Positions 35,985-44,588 of a DNA stretch of 64,000 nt are shown piece after piece. Source of the stretch: Butyrivibrio sp. MB2005 (lineage in GTDB: Bacteria > Bacillota > Clostridia > Lachnospirales > Lachnospiraceae); assembly GCF_000424285.1 (NCBI RefSeq), contig NZ_AUJP01000003.1:62001-126000 (forward strand), read 5' to 3'. The notes under the pieces were generated by a model. It searched no databases. It was not told the origin of the DNA and was given only the letters and a program-made list of their open reading frames with translations. The translations under genes and the position numbers were made by a program. Positions within the stretch are counted from its first letter, which is position 1. Each line of letters opens with the position of its first letter.

Positions 35985-37169
35985 ATGTACGATTTTTTAA
36001 CATGTCCTGACAGAACAAAATCTTTTTCCTACAAGTATAAGGATATGTTTGACAAAAATCCTGACATCCCTGAGGGCGTGATCCCATTTTCCGTAGCGGA
36101 TATGGAATTTAAAAATGCTCCTGAGATCATAGAGGGATTAAAGAAATATATTGAGAATACGGTTCTTGGTTATACGGCACCATCCGATGGATTTATTGAA
36201 GCAGTCTGTGGATGGATGGAAAAGCGCCACGATTATCATATTGAAAAAGAGTGGATAGCCCTATCAGACGGTGTGGTTCCTGCACTGAGCGACCTTATCA
36301 GGTCCACGACGGATGAGGGAGATGGCGTAATTATTCTGACTCCCGTATATTATCCTTTTAAGGGCTCAATTGAAAAAAATAACAGAAAAGTGGTGAATGT
36401 GGATCTTTTACATGATGATTCTTCATACACCATAGATTTTGACGGCCTAAAAAAGGCAGCAGCAGATAAAAACAACAAGCTTATCATATTCTGCAATCCT
36501 CACAATCCGGTTGGAAGAGTGTGGACAAAGGAAGAGCTTAAGCAGGTTTATGATATCTGCGTTTCAAATGATGTTTTCATAATCAGTGACGAGATTCATA
36601 ACGATCTGATAATGCCGGGCTATGAGCATACTGTTATGGCCAATGTGGCTGAAGATGCAGGAAAACACATGGCGGTATGTACTGCACCAAGTAAGAGCTT
36701 TAACCTGGCAGGACTTCAGACTTCGTGCATCATTATTGAGGATGAGGACAGGAGAAAAGCCTTTATAAACAGCCGTGCCAAAGAACATAGAGGAGTAGTC
36801 AATGCCCTTGGAATGGAGGCCTGCAGAGTAGCATATACTGAATGCGAAAAGTGGCTTGATGAATGTATAGAAGTGATAGATGGTAATGCGAAGTATATGA
36901 AGAGTTTTCTTAATGAGCATTTCCCTGAGGTGAAGGTCTATCCCCTTGAAGGCACCTATCTTTTGTGGTGTGATTTTGGCGCATACGGACTTAGCTGCAG
37001 CGAGCTTGAGGAGTTTAATATCAAGGATGTGCTTTTGTTTACCGACGAAGGATACCTTTTTGGTGAAGCGGGTAAAGGCTTTGAGAGATTCAACATCGCA
37101 TGCCCAAGACATAAGTTAGAAGAAGCCATGCAAAGGCTTTTGAATAATTCTGATAAGATCAGAAGATAA
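35985..37169 (+). CDS. MalY/PatB-type PLP-dependent C-S lyase/aminotransferase
   Basis: A 394-residue fold-type I PLP enzyme of the MalY/PatB group, usually cystathionine beta-lyases. It has PEGVIPFSVADMEFK at the start, the cofactor-binding FCNPHNPVGRVW and ISDEIHNDLI, and the Schiff-base Lys in APSKSFNLAGLQ (about 230). The C-terminus RFNIACPRHKLEEAMQRL is intact. It probably releases pyruvate, ammonia and thiol from cystathionine or cysteine. It lies close behind larC, which may be meaningful because the LarA cofactor needs sulfur, but that is speculation. Confidence 0.87.
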   Translation: MYDFLTCPDRTKSFSYKYKDMFDKNPDIPEGVIPFSVADMEFKNAPEIIEGLKKYIENTVLGYTAPSDGFIEAVCGWMEKRHDYHIEKEWIALSDGVVPALSDLIRSTTDEGDGVIILTPVYYPFKGSIEKNNRKVVNVDLLHDDSSYTIDFDGLKKAAADKNNKLIIFCNPHNPVGRVWTKEELKQVYDICVSNDVFIISDEIHNDLIMPGYEHTVMANVAEDAGKHMAVCTAPSKSFNLAGLQTSCIIIEDEDRRKAFINSRAKEHRGVVNALGMEACRVAYTECEKWLDECIEVIDGNAKYMKSFLNEHFPEVKVYPLEGTYLLWCDFGAYGLSCSELEEFNIKDVLLFTDEGYLFGEAGKGFERFNIACPRHKLEEAMQRLLNNSDKIRR

Positions 37170-37209
37170 ATGATCGGGGAGCTGGTGAAAAAGAAAGGGG
37201 TTTTATTAT

Positions 37210-38640
37210 ATGAAAGCAATTTTTTCAAACTATCTGAAAGAGCTTGCTCCGAGCCTTAAAAAGCTCATAGATGAGCTCTCATCGGATTATGATTATGTGA
37301 GCATTCTTGCAACGGATTCCAAGGGATTTTCCATGCAGGCTTCACAGAGAAACAAGTCTCTTACAGGAGAGACAATGATGACTGAGAGGGGCTGCGTTGT
37401 ACGAGTTTACAAGGACGGCCTTTACAGCGAATATGCCTTTAACAGACCTGAAGCTGACGTTAGTGCGATGGCTTCCAGGTTAAAGGGGATTCTTGATGAT
37501 CAGATTTCCATTTTAAAAAGAACATCTACTGAAGTCTTTGACACAGCAAAGCTTGAGGACGAGCCCTGCGAACTTTTTGTGGAGATGGAAACAGATGTAA
37601 TGCCTGAGGATGCTGATCTTGGTGCTCTTATGAAAAAGTTAAAGAGTTACAGCGATAAGGCAGCAGGTCTTAAGGATTATATGGTAGATGCTGTTGTTTC
37701 CGCTAAGTCAACACATGTATGTAAGATGTTCCTTACCAAAAACAGAGATATGAGACAGAGCTATGTTTACACTGAAGGATCTGTTGTTGCCATAGGTGTG
37801 AAAAATGGCAAGAACTCAATGGCAATTCAGGGTGTATCAGACAGAAGCGGTGTAGGCATAATCGACGGCCTTGAAGAAAAGGCAGAGCTTGCTGCAATAG
37901 AAGTAGGCGAGATGCTTGATGCATCACCTGTTGTGCCCGGTGAATATGAGATTGTAACAAGCCCTGAGGTTACAGGACTTATCGCTCACGAGGCCTTTGG
38001 TCACGGCGTTGAGATGGATATGTTTGTGAAAAACAGAGCCCTTGGCGCAGAGTATATCGATAAGAGAGTAGGTTCAGATCTTGTTTCCATGCACGAGGGT
38101 GCAAACGTCGTTGTTGATGTTGCAAGCTATGCTTTTGATGATGAGGGAACTCTTGCAGGTGATGTTACAGAAATAGATCACGGTATCCTGAAAACCGGTG
38201 TCTGCGATGCTCTTTCTGCCCTCAGACTTGGAACAAAGCCTACAGGAAACGGTAAGCGTGAGAACTTTGAGCACAAGGTTTACACCAGAATGACCAACAC
38301 TATTTTTGACAGCGGCGAGTCTACAAAAGAAGAGATGATCGCTTCTGTAAAGAAGGGTTACTATCTTGAAGGAATGTTCTCAGGAATGGAGGATCCCAAG
38401 CATTGGGGAATCCAGTGTATCGTCGCAAGAGGAAAAGAAATCATCGACGGTAAATTCACAGGTAAGGTTGTTTCTCCTGTTGTTATGACAGGTTATGTTC
38501 CGGATCTTCTTGGTTCCATTTCAATGGTAAGTAAGGACCGCGAATCCTTCGGTACCGGCGGCTGCGGCAAGGGCCACAAGGAATGGGCAAAGGTTTCAGA
38601 TGGCGGCCCGTGCCTTAAGGCAATTGCGAGACTAGGCTAA
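37210..38640 (+). CDS. tldD: TldD-type metalloprotease subunit
   Basis: A 476-residue zinc metallopeptidase that pairs with TldE to degrade unfolded peptides or process modified peptides. The catalytic motif is LIAHEAFGHGVEMD (HExxxH, near 260). Later Cys/Gly-rich segments (GTGGCGKGHKE near the end) are typical. AAAGGGG precedes ATG 37210. The partner gene follows after a 123-base gap that contains repeat copy C. No known peptide substrate gene is adjacent. Confidence 0.9.
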   Translation: MKAIFSNYLKELAPSLKKLIDELSSDYDYVSILATDSKGFSMQASQRNKSLTGETMMTERGCVVRVYKDGLYSEYAFNRPEADVSAMASRLKGILDDQISILKRTSTEVFDTAKLEDEPCELFVEMETDVMPEDADLGALMKKLKSYSDKAAGLKDYMVDAVVSAKSTHVCKMFLTKNRDMRQSYVYTEGSVVAIGVKNGKNSMAIQGVSDRSGVGIIDGLEEKAELAAIEVGEMLDASPVVPGEYEIVTSPEVTGLIAHEAFGHGVEMDMFVKNRALGAEYIDKRVGSDLVSMHEGANVVVDVASYAFDDEGTLAGDVTEIDHGILKTGVCDALSALRLGTKPTGNGKRENFEHKVYTRMTNTIFDSGESTKEEMIASVKKGYYLEGMFSGMEDPKHWGIQCIVARGKEIIDGKFTGKVVSPVVMTGYVPDLLGSISMVSKDRESFGTGGCGKGHKEWAKVSDGGPCLKAIARLG

Positions 38641-38647
38641 CTGCGAT

Positions 38648-38720
38648 GACTTGGCGAAGTTGTTTTGAGCCTAGTCAGAGCTGTTGTTCCGGCTAACGAA
38701 GTGAGAGCGGAACTTCCTTG
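38648..38720 (+). repeat. Copy C of the two-hairpin repeat, between tldD and tldE
   Basis: Hairpin I is GACT-T-GGC (38648-) pairing with GCC-T-AGTC (to 38676). Hairpin II is GTTCCG (38686-38691) with CGGAAC (38708-38713), followed by TTCCTTG. Relative to copy D the outer pair C-G is G-C and the hairpin II pair T-A is C-G, so pairing is kept. Confidence 0.85.
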
Positions 38721-38763
38721 TGAAAAAGGAAAAAATTATATACATAATAAGAGGATATTCAAA

Positions 38764-40044
38764 ATGACAGATAAAATAGTAGAGATCCTCAGGGCATCCG
38801 GTGCTGATGCCTTCGAGGTTACAGATACAGTTACACTTGCATATGAATTTTATTTTATTAAGCACAAGCTTGATCAGAACAGAGTAAGAGACGTTGAGCA
38901 CATCAACGTAAAGGTATTAAAAAAGCTCGAGGACGGCAAGGTGATCGGAAGCGCATCCGGTGAGATTTATCCCACACTTACAGAGGATGAGATAAAGAGC
39001 GAAATTGATAAGCTTATTTCAAGAGCTGAGAACGTGCAGAATCCGTTTTATGAGCTCAACAAGCCTGTAGAATTTGAGGCTTCAAAGAATAGCGACATCG
39101 ATGTATCAAAGATTGCGGAAGACTTTGTTAATACCATGAAGGAGATTCCCGAGACTGATACAGAGGACCTTAACTCATACGAGATTTTTGTAAATAAAAA
39201 TAAGTGCCGTTTTATCAACTCTGAAGGCATTGATGTTTCCTACGAGTACCCTTCTTCAATGGTAGAGGTTGTTGTTAATGCCAGAGATGAGGCACATGAG
39301 ATTGAGCTTTATCGCATGTATGAGGGCGGCACCTGTGATAAGGAAGGCCTCAAGAAAGACATTACTGAAGTTTTAAAATATGGTAAGGATAAGCTAATTG
39401 CAGGTCCTACTCCTCAGCTTGGCAAGGCAGCAGTTGTGTTCCCTACAAGCGATGCTGTTATGCTCTACCACTATTTTGCAGGTAAGAGTGATGCAGGATT
39501 TATTTACAATCATTATTCAGATTGGGAAATCGGCAAGGATATTGCTCCCAAGGCAAAGGGCGATAAGGTGACTCTTAAGGTTCTTAGGAATCTTCCCAAT
39601 TCATCCAAAAACTTCGATGTGGATGAAGAAGGTGCAGTTATCAAGGATACGGTTCTTCTCGAAAACAATGTACCCAAGACCTTCTGCGGCGGCAGAAGAT
39701 ATCGCTGCTATCTTGGAATAGAGGGATCTTCCATGGCTTACAATTACGAGGTAAGCGGCGGCAGCAAGACCATGGATGAGATCAGAAGCGGCAAATATCT
39801 TGAAGTGGTAGAGTTCTCAAGCTTTGAGGTTGACTCTATTTCAGGCGATATCGCCGGAGAGATAAGACTTGCTTACTATCACGACGGAGATAAGGTTACA
39901 CCTGTAAGCGGCGGCTCTGTTTCAGGAAGCATGTTCAATTTCGTAAATGAGATGTACATGTCCAAAGAACAGCGTCAGTACGACTTCTGCCTTATCCCTG
40001 CGCTCACAAGACTTGAAAATGTAACTGTAACCGGAATAGAATAA
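38764..40044 (+). CDS. tldE: TldE/PmbA-type partner of TldD
   Basis: A 426-residue non-catalytic partner in the TldD/TldE protease, lacking the HExxxH motif. I place the start at ATG 38764 with GAGGA upstream. The longer open frame starting at 38665 reads through repeat copy C and would add about 33 artefactual residues. Conserved parts include LNSYEIFVNKNKCRFINSEG, GKAAVVFPTSDAVM and SGSMFNFVNEM. The tldD-tldE order fits the two-subunit protease. Confidence 0.85.
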   Translation: MTDKIVEILRASGADAFEVTDTVTLAYEFYFIKHKLDQNRVRDVEHINVKVLKKLEDGKVIGSASGEIYPTLTEDEIKSEIDKLISRAENVQNPFYELNKPVEFEASKNSDIDVSKIAEDFVNTMKEIPETDTEDLNSYEIFVNKNKCRFINSEGIDVSYEYPSSMVEVVVNARDEAHEIELYRMYEGGTCDKEGLKKDITEVLKYGKDKLIAGPTPQLGKAAVVFPTSDAVMLYHYFAGKSDAGFIYNHYSDWEIGKDIAPKAKGDKVTLKVLRNLPNSSKNFDVDEEGAVIKDTVLLENNVPKTFCGGRRYRCYLGIEGSSMAYNYEVSGGSKTMDEIRSGKYLEVVEFSSFEVDSISGDIAGEIRLAYYHDGDKVTPVSGGSVSGSMFNFVNEMYMSKEQRQYDFCLIPALTRLENVTVTGIE

Positions 40045-40053
40045 GAGCAGACG

Positions 40054-40083
40054 TGGGCGGACTTGTATTTTTTGTTCCGCCCA
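40054..40083 (+). terminator. Possible terminator after tldE
   Basis: TGGGCGGA (40054-40061) and TCCGCCCA (40076-40083) form an 8-bp stem. The following bases are AT-rich but not a clean T run. Confidence 0.45.
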
Positions 40084-40129
40084 TATATTATGTGTGGAGA
40101 ATGTTCATTTTTTTTATGTGGGGTAAAAC

Positions 40130-40402
40130 ATGGCAAAAAATTTTGGCCAGGAACTTGAAATGACTCAGACAGGACTCCTTACGTCCAAGTCAGGTAAGAC
40201 CTTTATCAGAATTTATTTCGTGAGAAAAGGTGTAAATGGCGAGGAAGCCAGCGCTGAAGGCATAATCCCGGGCTACAAGATCATGAAATCTGAAGGCTTC
40301 GAGCCTGACGAGATCGCAGCTCTGGAGTTTTACATCAAACAGAACCGCGAGGACATAGTGCTCCGCGCTAAGAAACTAAGTGACCCTTGGAATTGGCTGT
40401 AA
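40130..40402 (+). CDS. Small protein of unknown function (90 aa)
   Basis: I do not recognise a family. The 90-residue product is soluble, with an N-terminal half that looks like beta strands (GKTFIRIYFVRKGVNGEE) and a C-terminal helical part ending PWNWL. It has no Cys, signal peptide or membrane segment. Coding is supported by a good ATG after GGGG, codon use like its neighbours, and the repeat element starting directly after its stop (as in other gene-repeat-gene gaps here). It stands between tldE and hisS, with no clear functional link. Confidence 0.65.
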   Translation: MAKNFGQELEMTQTGLLTSKSGKTFIRIYFVRKGVNGEEASAEGIIPGYKIMKSEGFEPDEIAALEFYIKQNREDIVLRAKKLSDPWNWL

Positions 40403-40403
40403 G

Positions 40404-40474
40404 CACTTGGCGAGGTTTTGTCGAGCCTAGTGCGCGCGTGTTCTGGCGAACGAAGTGAGAGCAGAACTTCCTTG
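40404..40474 (+). repeat. Copy D (reference) of the two-hairpin repeat, before hisS
   Basis: Hairpin I is CACT-T-GGC with GCC-T-AGTG (40404-40432). Hairpin II is GTTCTG with CAGAAC (about 40439-40468), followed by TTCCTTG. It begins 1 base after the stop of the 90-residue gene and ends 33 bases before the hisS start. Confidence 0.88.
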
Positions 40475-40507
40475 CAAATTTATATAAAAGAAAGAAGAGG
40501 AATAAAA

Positions 40508-41776
40508 ATGGCACTGATTAAAAAGCCTGTAACAGGAATGAAGGATATTCTCCCTGAGGAGATGAAGCTTAGAGATTATGTAATAGGTATCATTAAGGAG
40601 ACCTATGCGGGATTTGGTTTTACATCAATCGAGACTCCCAGCGTTGAATCTCTTGCAAACCTTAACAGTAAGCAGGGTGGAGAAAATGAGAAGCTTATCT
40701 TCAAGGTAATGAAAAGAGGAGAGAAGCTTAACTTAGAGACAGCGAAGGAAGAGAATGACCTTACAGATTCAGGTCTTCGCTATGACCTCACTGTTCCCCT
40801 TGTAAGATATTATTCAAATCACCAGAACGAGCTGCCTTCACCCTTTAAGGCACTTCAGATGGGCTATGTATGGAGAGCTGACAGACCTCAGAAGGGCCGC
40901 TATCGTCAGTTCATGCAGTGCGATATCGATATCCTTGGCGAGGCAACTAACCTTGCAGAGATAGAGCTTATCCTTGCTACAACCACAACTCTTGGAAGAC
41001 TCGGATTTAAGGGCTTCCAGATCAGAATAAACGACAGACGTATGCTTAAGGCTATGGCAGCTTACAGCGGATTCCCGGAAGAGAGCTATGATTCTGTTTT
41101 CATCACTCTTGATAAGATGGATAAGATCGGTCTTGAGGGGGTTGCAGAAGAGCTTGAGAAGGATGGCTTTGATAAGACCAGCATCGATAAGTACCTTAAC
41201 CTGTTCAAGAATGTTGAGGATAAGGGTGCAATTGACGGAATCAGATTCCTTGCTGATGAGCTTGGCGATTTCCTTGATGCTGATGTTAAGAACAATCTTG
41301 AAGAGATCATTTCAAGTGTCGACACCACAAAGAGTGCTGAGTTCGAGCTTGTATTCGATCCCACTCTTGTTCGCGGAATGAGCTATTATACAGGAACAAT
41401 CTTTGAAGTTGCTATGCCTCAGTACGGCGGAAGCTGTGGCGGTGGCGGACGCTATGACAAGATGGTTGGTAAGTTCACAGGTCAGGATACACCTGCCTGC
41501 GGATTTTCAATCGGTTTTGAGCGTATAATCATGATCATGATGGATGAGGGCTTCAAGATTCCCGATGAGAAGGATAAGGTAGCTTTCCTTGTAGAGAAGG
41601 GTATCGGCGGCGAGCAGTTATCAGATATCATCGCGGAGGCTCAGAAGGAAAGGGCAGCAGGCAAGCAGGTTCTTGTTGTTCGTATGAACAAGAACAAGAA
41701 GTTCCAGAAGGAGCAGCTTACAGCTCAGGGTTACGAAGAATTTAAGGATTTCTACAAGACAGAACTTAAGCACTGA
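40508..41776 (+). CDS. hisS: Histidyl-tRNA synthetase
   Basis: A 422-residue class II synthetase charging tRNA-His. Motif 2 is WRADRPQKGRYRQFMQCDIDI, the histidine-binding region is LVRGMSYYTGTIFEV, and motif 3 is PACGFSIGFERI, followed by the C-terminal anticodon-binding domain. All catalytic parts are present, so it is HisS and not the regulatory HisZ. The start is ATG 40508 after AGAGGA; the longer frame from 40418 would translate repeat copy D and is rejected. The stop overlaps the next gene by one base. Confidence 0.94.
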   Translation: MALIKKPVTGMKDILPEEMKLRDYVIGIIKETYAGFGFTSIETPSVESLANLNSKQGGENEKLIFKVMKRGEKLNLETAKEENDLTDSGLRYDLTVPLVRYYSNHQNELPSPFKALQMGYVWRADRPQKGRYRQFMQCDIDILGEATNLAEIELILATTTTLGRLGFKGFQIRINDRRMLKAMAAYSGFPEESYDSVFITLDKMDKIGLEGVAEELEKDGFDKTSIDKYLNLFKNVEDKGAIDGIRFLADELGDFLDADVKNNLEEIISSVDTTKSAEFELVFDPTLVRGMSYYTGTIFEVAMPQYGGSCGGGGRYDKMVGKFTGQDTPACGFSIGFERIIMIMMDEGFKIPDEKDKVAFLVEKGIGGEQLSDIIAEAQKERAAGKQVLVVRMNKNKKFQKEQLTAQGYEEFKDFYKTELKH

Positions 41777-42480
41777 TGAAAATCTATTATTGCAACGTTC
41801 ATAATCTGATAGAGCAGGCGAAGGCCGATGATTCGGTTTTAGAAGCCCTTATGAAAAGGGTGGATAAGACGCGAATAGAGAAGGCTTCTCGTTTCAAAAG
41901 ACTTCCCGACAAGGTCTGCAGCCTTGTGGGAGGAGCTCTTGTTCAGAATGCTCTAAAGGATTATATCGCAGAGAATGAAGCGCTAGAGTTTTCTTCCGAG
42001 GATGTACTTGACATAAGCTACGTCTTGGTAGAAAATGGTAAACCGTACGTTAAAAATTATCCGAGTTTCCATTTTTCACTATCTCATTCAGGTGACTATG
42101 TGGCTTTGGCTGCGGCCGGTATTCCTGTTGGAATTGATGTGCAGGAAGAACGGGTATCGGATTCAGATAAGCTTGCCGAGAGATTTTTTTCTGAAAAAGA
42201 AAATGAGATGTTAAGGAAGATAGCAGATGATGAAGACCGTTCACACATGTTTTTCAGGATCTGGTCTGCAAAGGAAGCTTACATAAAAATGACCGGCCAT
42301 GGACTTCAGGAAGACCTGAGCGGTTTCCATATATCCTTTGATGATATGGAAATTCGCAGAGGAAGTCCCGAAGTAACTGCCGGTTATATAATAGAACCTC
42401 TCCCCCTCATTGGAAACGTTCTTACAGTATGTATCGGAGAGAGGACGGATAATATTAACCTTAATGAGGTTGTTTTTTGA
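41776..42480 (+). CDS. 4'-phosphopantetheinyl transferase (Sfp type)
   Basis: A 234-residue Sfp-family enzyme transferring phosphopantetheine from CoA to carrier proteins. Motifs are FHFSLSHSGDYVALA, PVGIDVQEE (Mg-binding Asp) and FRIWSAKEAYIKMTG (catalytic Glu/Lys). The length is right for Sfp. It is translationally coupled to hisS (TGATG). No polyketide or peptide synthetase is in the window, so its carrier protein is elsewhere. Confidence 0.88.
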   Translation: MKIYYCNVHNLIEQAKADDSVLEALMKRVDKTRIEKASRFKRLPDKVCSLVGGALVQNALKDYIAENEALEFSSEDVLDISYVLVENGKPYVKNYPSFHFSLSHSGDYVALAAAGIPVGIDVQEERVSDSDKLAERFFSEKENEMLRKIADDEDRSHMFFRIWSAKEAYIKMTGHGLQEDLSGFHISFDDMEIRRGSPEVTAGYIIEPLPLIGNVLTVCIGERTDNINLNEVVF

Positions 42481-42513
42481 TTTGTTTGTGCGGATTTGCA
42501 CAGGGTTATTAAA

Positions 42514-43908
42514 ATGAGTGCTGGTAATAAGAAATACGAAATAGACATGACGGAGGGGGCTCTTCTGCCGAAGATTCTCCTTTTTTCTATACCACTGATG
42601 ATTTCAAGCGTTTTGCAGCTCCTGTTTAACGCAGCGGATATCGTGGTTGTGGGACAGTTTTCCGGTGATGAGACTATGGGTGCAAACTGCGTTGCGGCCA
42701 TCGGATCAACGGGATCTGTTATCAATATGCTCCTTAGTGTTTTCATGGGGCTTTCTGTAGGCGTGAATGTTCTTGCAGCCAGATATTTCGCAGGAAAACA
42801 GAAAAAAGAGATGAGCGAGACGGTTCATACTACTGTTGCGCTGGCTCTTATCGGCGGTGTGATCATCGCTGTAATCGGTGTTCTTGCATCCAAGCCGATT
42901 CTTGGCCTAATGGGATCTCCCGAGGAAGTAATCGATCTATCTGCTCTCTATATGAGGATATATTTTGTGGGAATGCCCGTGACGCTTCTTTACAACTTTG
43001 GAGCTGCCGTTCTTAGGGCAACCGGGGATACCAGAAGACCGCTGTACTACCTTATGGGTGCTGGCGTAATAAATGTTATACTCAATCTGATTTTTGTAAT
43101 CCTTCTTCACATGCATGTTGCAGGAGTTGCTCTTGCTACCATTATTGCGCAGGCAGTATCCGCAGCTCTTATCGTAAGAGCGCTTATGAAGACAGAAGAA
43201 AGCTATAGGCTTGACCTTAGGAAAATCCGTGTGAATATGGATAAGGCTAAGAGGATTATCAGAGTGGGCCTTCCTGCAGGACTTCAGGGAACCATCTTTT
43301 CATTTTCAAATGTTCTTATTCAGTCTTCTATAAATGAGTTTGGTGCTACAGCCATGGCGGGAAGTGCTGCAGGTGCGAACCTTGAGGGCTTTGTATATAT
43401 GGCAATGAACTCCATATATCAGGCCTGCGTATCTTTCACCAGCCAGAATGTAGGTGCAGGAAAAGCGGACAGAATAGGGAAGGTTCTTCGCAACTGCCTT
43501 GCTATAGTAGCGGTTGTAGGCCTTGCAATGGGTAATCTTTTCTATCTCCTTGGACCCAAGCTTGTTGGTATTTACACAGCTGAGCCTGATACCATTAAGT
43601 TTGGTGTTGAGCGTATGGCGATCATCTGCACCTTGTATTTCCTGTGCGGATGTATGGATGTAATCTGCGGAAGTCTTCGCGGAATGGGATATTCCACAGT
43701 GCCTATGATAGTATCTATAGTAGGTGCGTGCGGACTTAGAATAGTTTGGATATTGACGATATTTAGGATATATCATTCCCTTACAGTACTTTATATTTCA
43801 TATCCTGTGACCTGGTTTATAACTGCGTCCGCTCATCTTATAAGTTATTTCATCATTAAGAAAAAGGTAGTCTCCAAGATGGGGACCGGGAAGGCAGAGC
43901 TTGCATAA
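42514..43908 (+). CDS. MATE-family efflux transporter
   Basis: A 464-residue membrane protein with about 12 hydrophobic helices, a cation-coupled multidrug or metabolite exporter. It has ILLFSIPLMISSVLQLLFNAADIVVVGQF at the start (quoted only in its MATE-typical features: LFNAADIVVVG), AVLRATGDTRRPL, and a second half with GLPAGLQGTIFSFSN. The start is ATG 42514 (CAGGG upstream), not the upstream TTG. Its stop is immediately followed by the next gene's ATG. The substrate is unknown. Confidence 0.9.
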   Translation: MSAGNKKYEIDMTEGALLPKILLFSIPLMISSVLQLLFNAADIVVVGQFSGDETMGANCVAAIGSTGSVINMLLSVFMGLSVGVNVLAARYFAGKQKKEMSETVHTTVALALIGGVIIAVIGVLASKPILGLMGSPEEVIDLSALYMRIYFVGMPVTLLYNFGAAVLRATGDTRRPLYYLMGAGVINVILNLIFVILLHMHVAGVALATIIAQAVSAALIVRALMKTEESYRLDLRKIRVNMDKAKRIIRVGLPAGLQGTIFSFSNVLIQSSINEFGATAMAGSAAGANLEGFVYMAMNSIYQACVSFTSQNVGAGKADRIGKVLRNCLAIVAVVGLAMGNLFYLLGPKLVGIYTAEPDTIKFGVERMAIICTLYFLCGCMDVICGSLRGMGYSTVPMIVSIVGACGLRIVWILTIFRIYHSLTVLYISYPVTWFITASAHLISYFIIKKKVVSKMGTGKAELA

Positions 43909-44571
43909 ATGAGTAAAATTAAGGCAGTAATATTTGATCTTGACGGAACACTTTTGTACACACTTGAGGATCTGATGCTAAGTGCCAATTATGCACTTAG
44001 TAAGCATGGTATGGAAACCTGCTCACTTCATGATATACAATACAGAGTGGGGAACGGAGTACAGAAGCTGATGGAACGATGCGTTCCGGGCGGCCTTGAG
44101 AATCCGGATTTCCAAGCTGTTTTTGCAGATTTTAAAGAGCATTACAAGGTTCATTGTAACGATAACAGCGGACCCTACAAAGGAATTCCGGAGCTTCTTA
44201 CAGCTCTTAAGGAAAAAGGCTATAAGCTTGCCATAGTATCAAACAAATTTATGGATGCCACAAAGGAACTGGCAGCTCTATATTTTAAGGATACTATAGA
44301 TGTTGCTATAGGCGAGAGCGCAGGCATTCGCAAAAAGCCTGAACCCGATACGGTTATAGAAGCCATGAGGATTCTTGGTGTTACCGCATCTGATTGCGTA
44401 TATGTTGGCGACTCCGATGTGGATATTAAAACAGCAGCCAATTCAGGCATGCCCTGCATAAGTGTTGCCTGGGGATTTCGCACCAGGGAGGAACAGCAGG
44501 AAGCCGGCGGCAAGATATTTGCAGATGTACCGGATGATATAATAAAATTACTTGAGTTTAGATTTTGCTAA
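43909..44571 (+). CDS. gph: Phosphoglycolate phosphatase-like HAD hydrolase
   Basis: A 220-residue HAD phosphatase with an alpha-helical C1 cap. Motif I is VIFDLDGTLLYT, motif II is AIVSNK, motif III is the Lys of RKKPEPDT, and motif IV is VYVGDSDVDIKTA. It is similar to Gph, which removes 2-phosphoglycolate, but related enzymes act on other phosphates. It follows the MATE gene without any gap and precedes the CBS-domain gene by 17 bases. Confidence 0.85.
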   Translation: MSKIKAVIFDLDGTLLYTLEDLMLSANYALSKHGMETCSLHDIQYRVGNGVQKLMERCVPGGLENPDFQAVFADFKEHYKVHCNDNSGPYKGIPELLTALKEKGYKLAIVSNKFMDATKELAALYFKDTIDVAIGESAGIRKKPEPDTVIEAMRILGVTASDCVYVGDSDVDIKTAANSGMPCISVAWGFRTREEQQEAGGKIFADVPDDIIKLLEFRFC

Positions 44572-44588
44572 TTACAGGGGGAATCAAA

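Noticed and set aside
38665..38763. Upstream extension of TldE through repeat copy C (and likewise of HisS through copy D, 40418-40507)
   Set aside because: The extra residues are translations of the hairpin repeats. Proper ribosome binding sites precede ATG 38764 and ATG 40508.
40508..41776. HisZ regulatory paralogue instead of HisS
   Set aside because: Motifs 2 and 3 and the histidine-binding segment are intact, the anticodon-binding domain is present, and no his biosynthesis genes are nearby.
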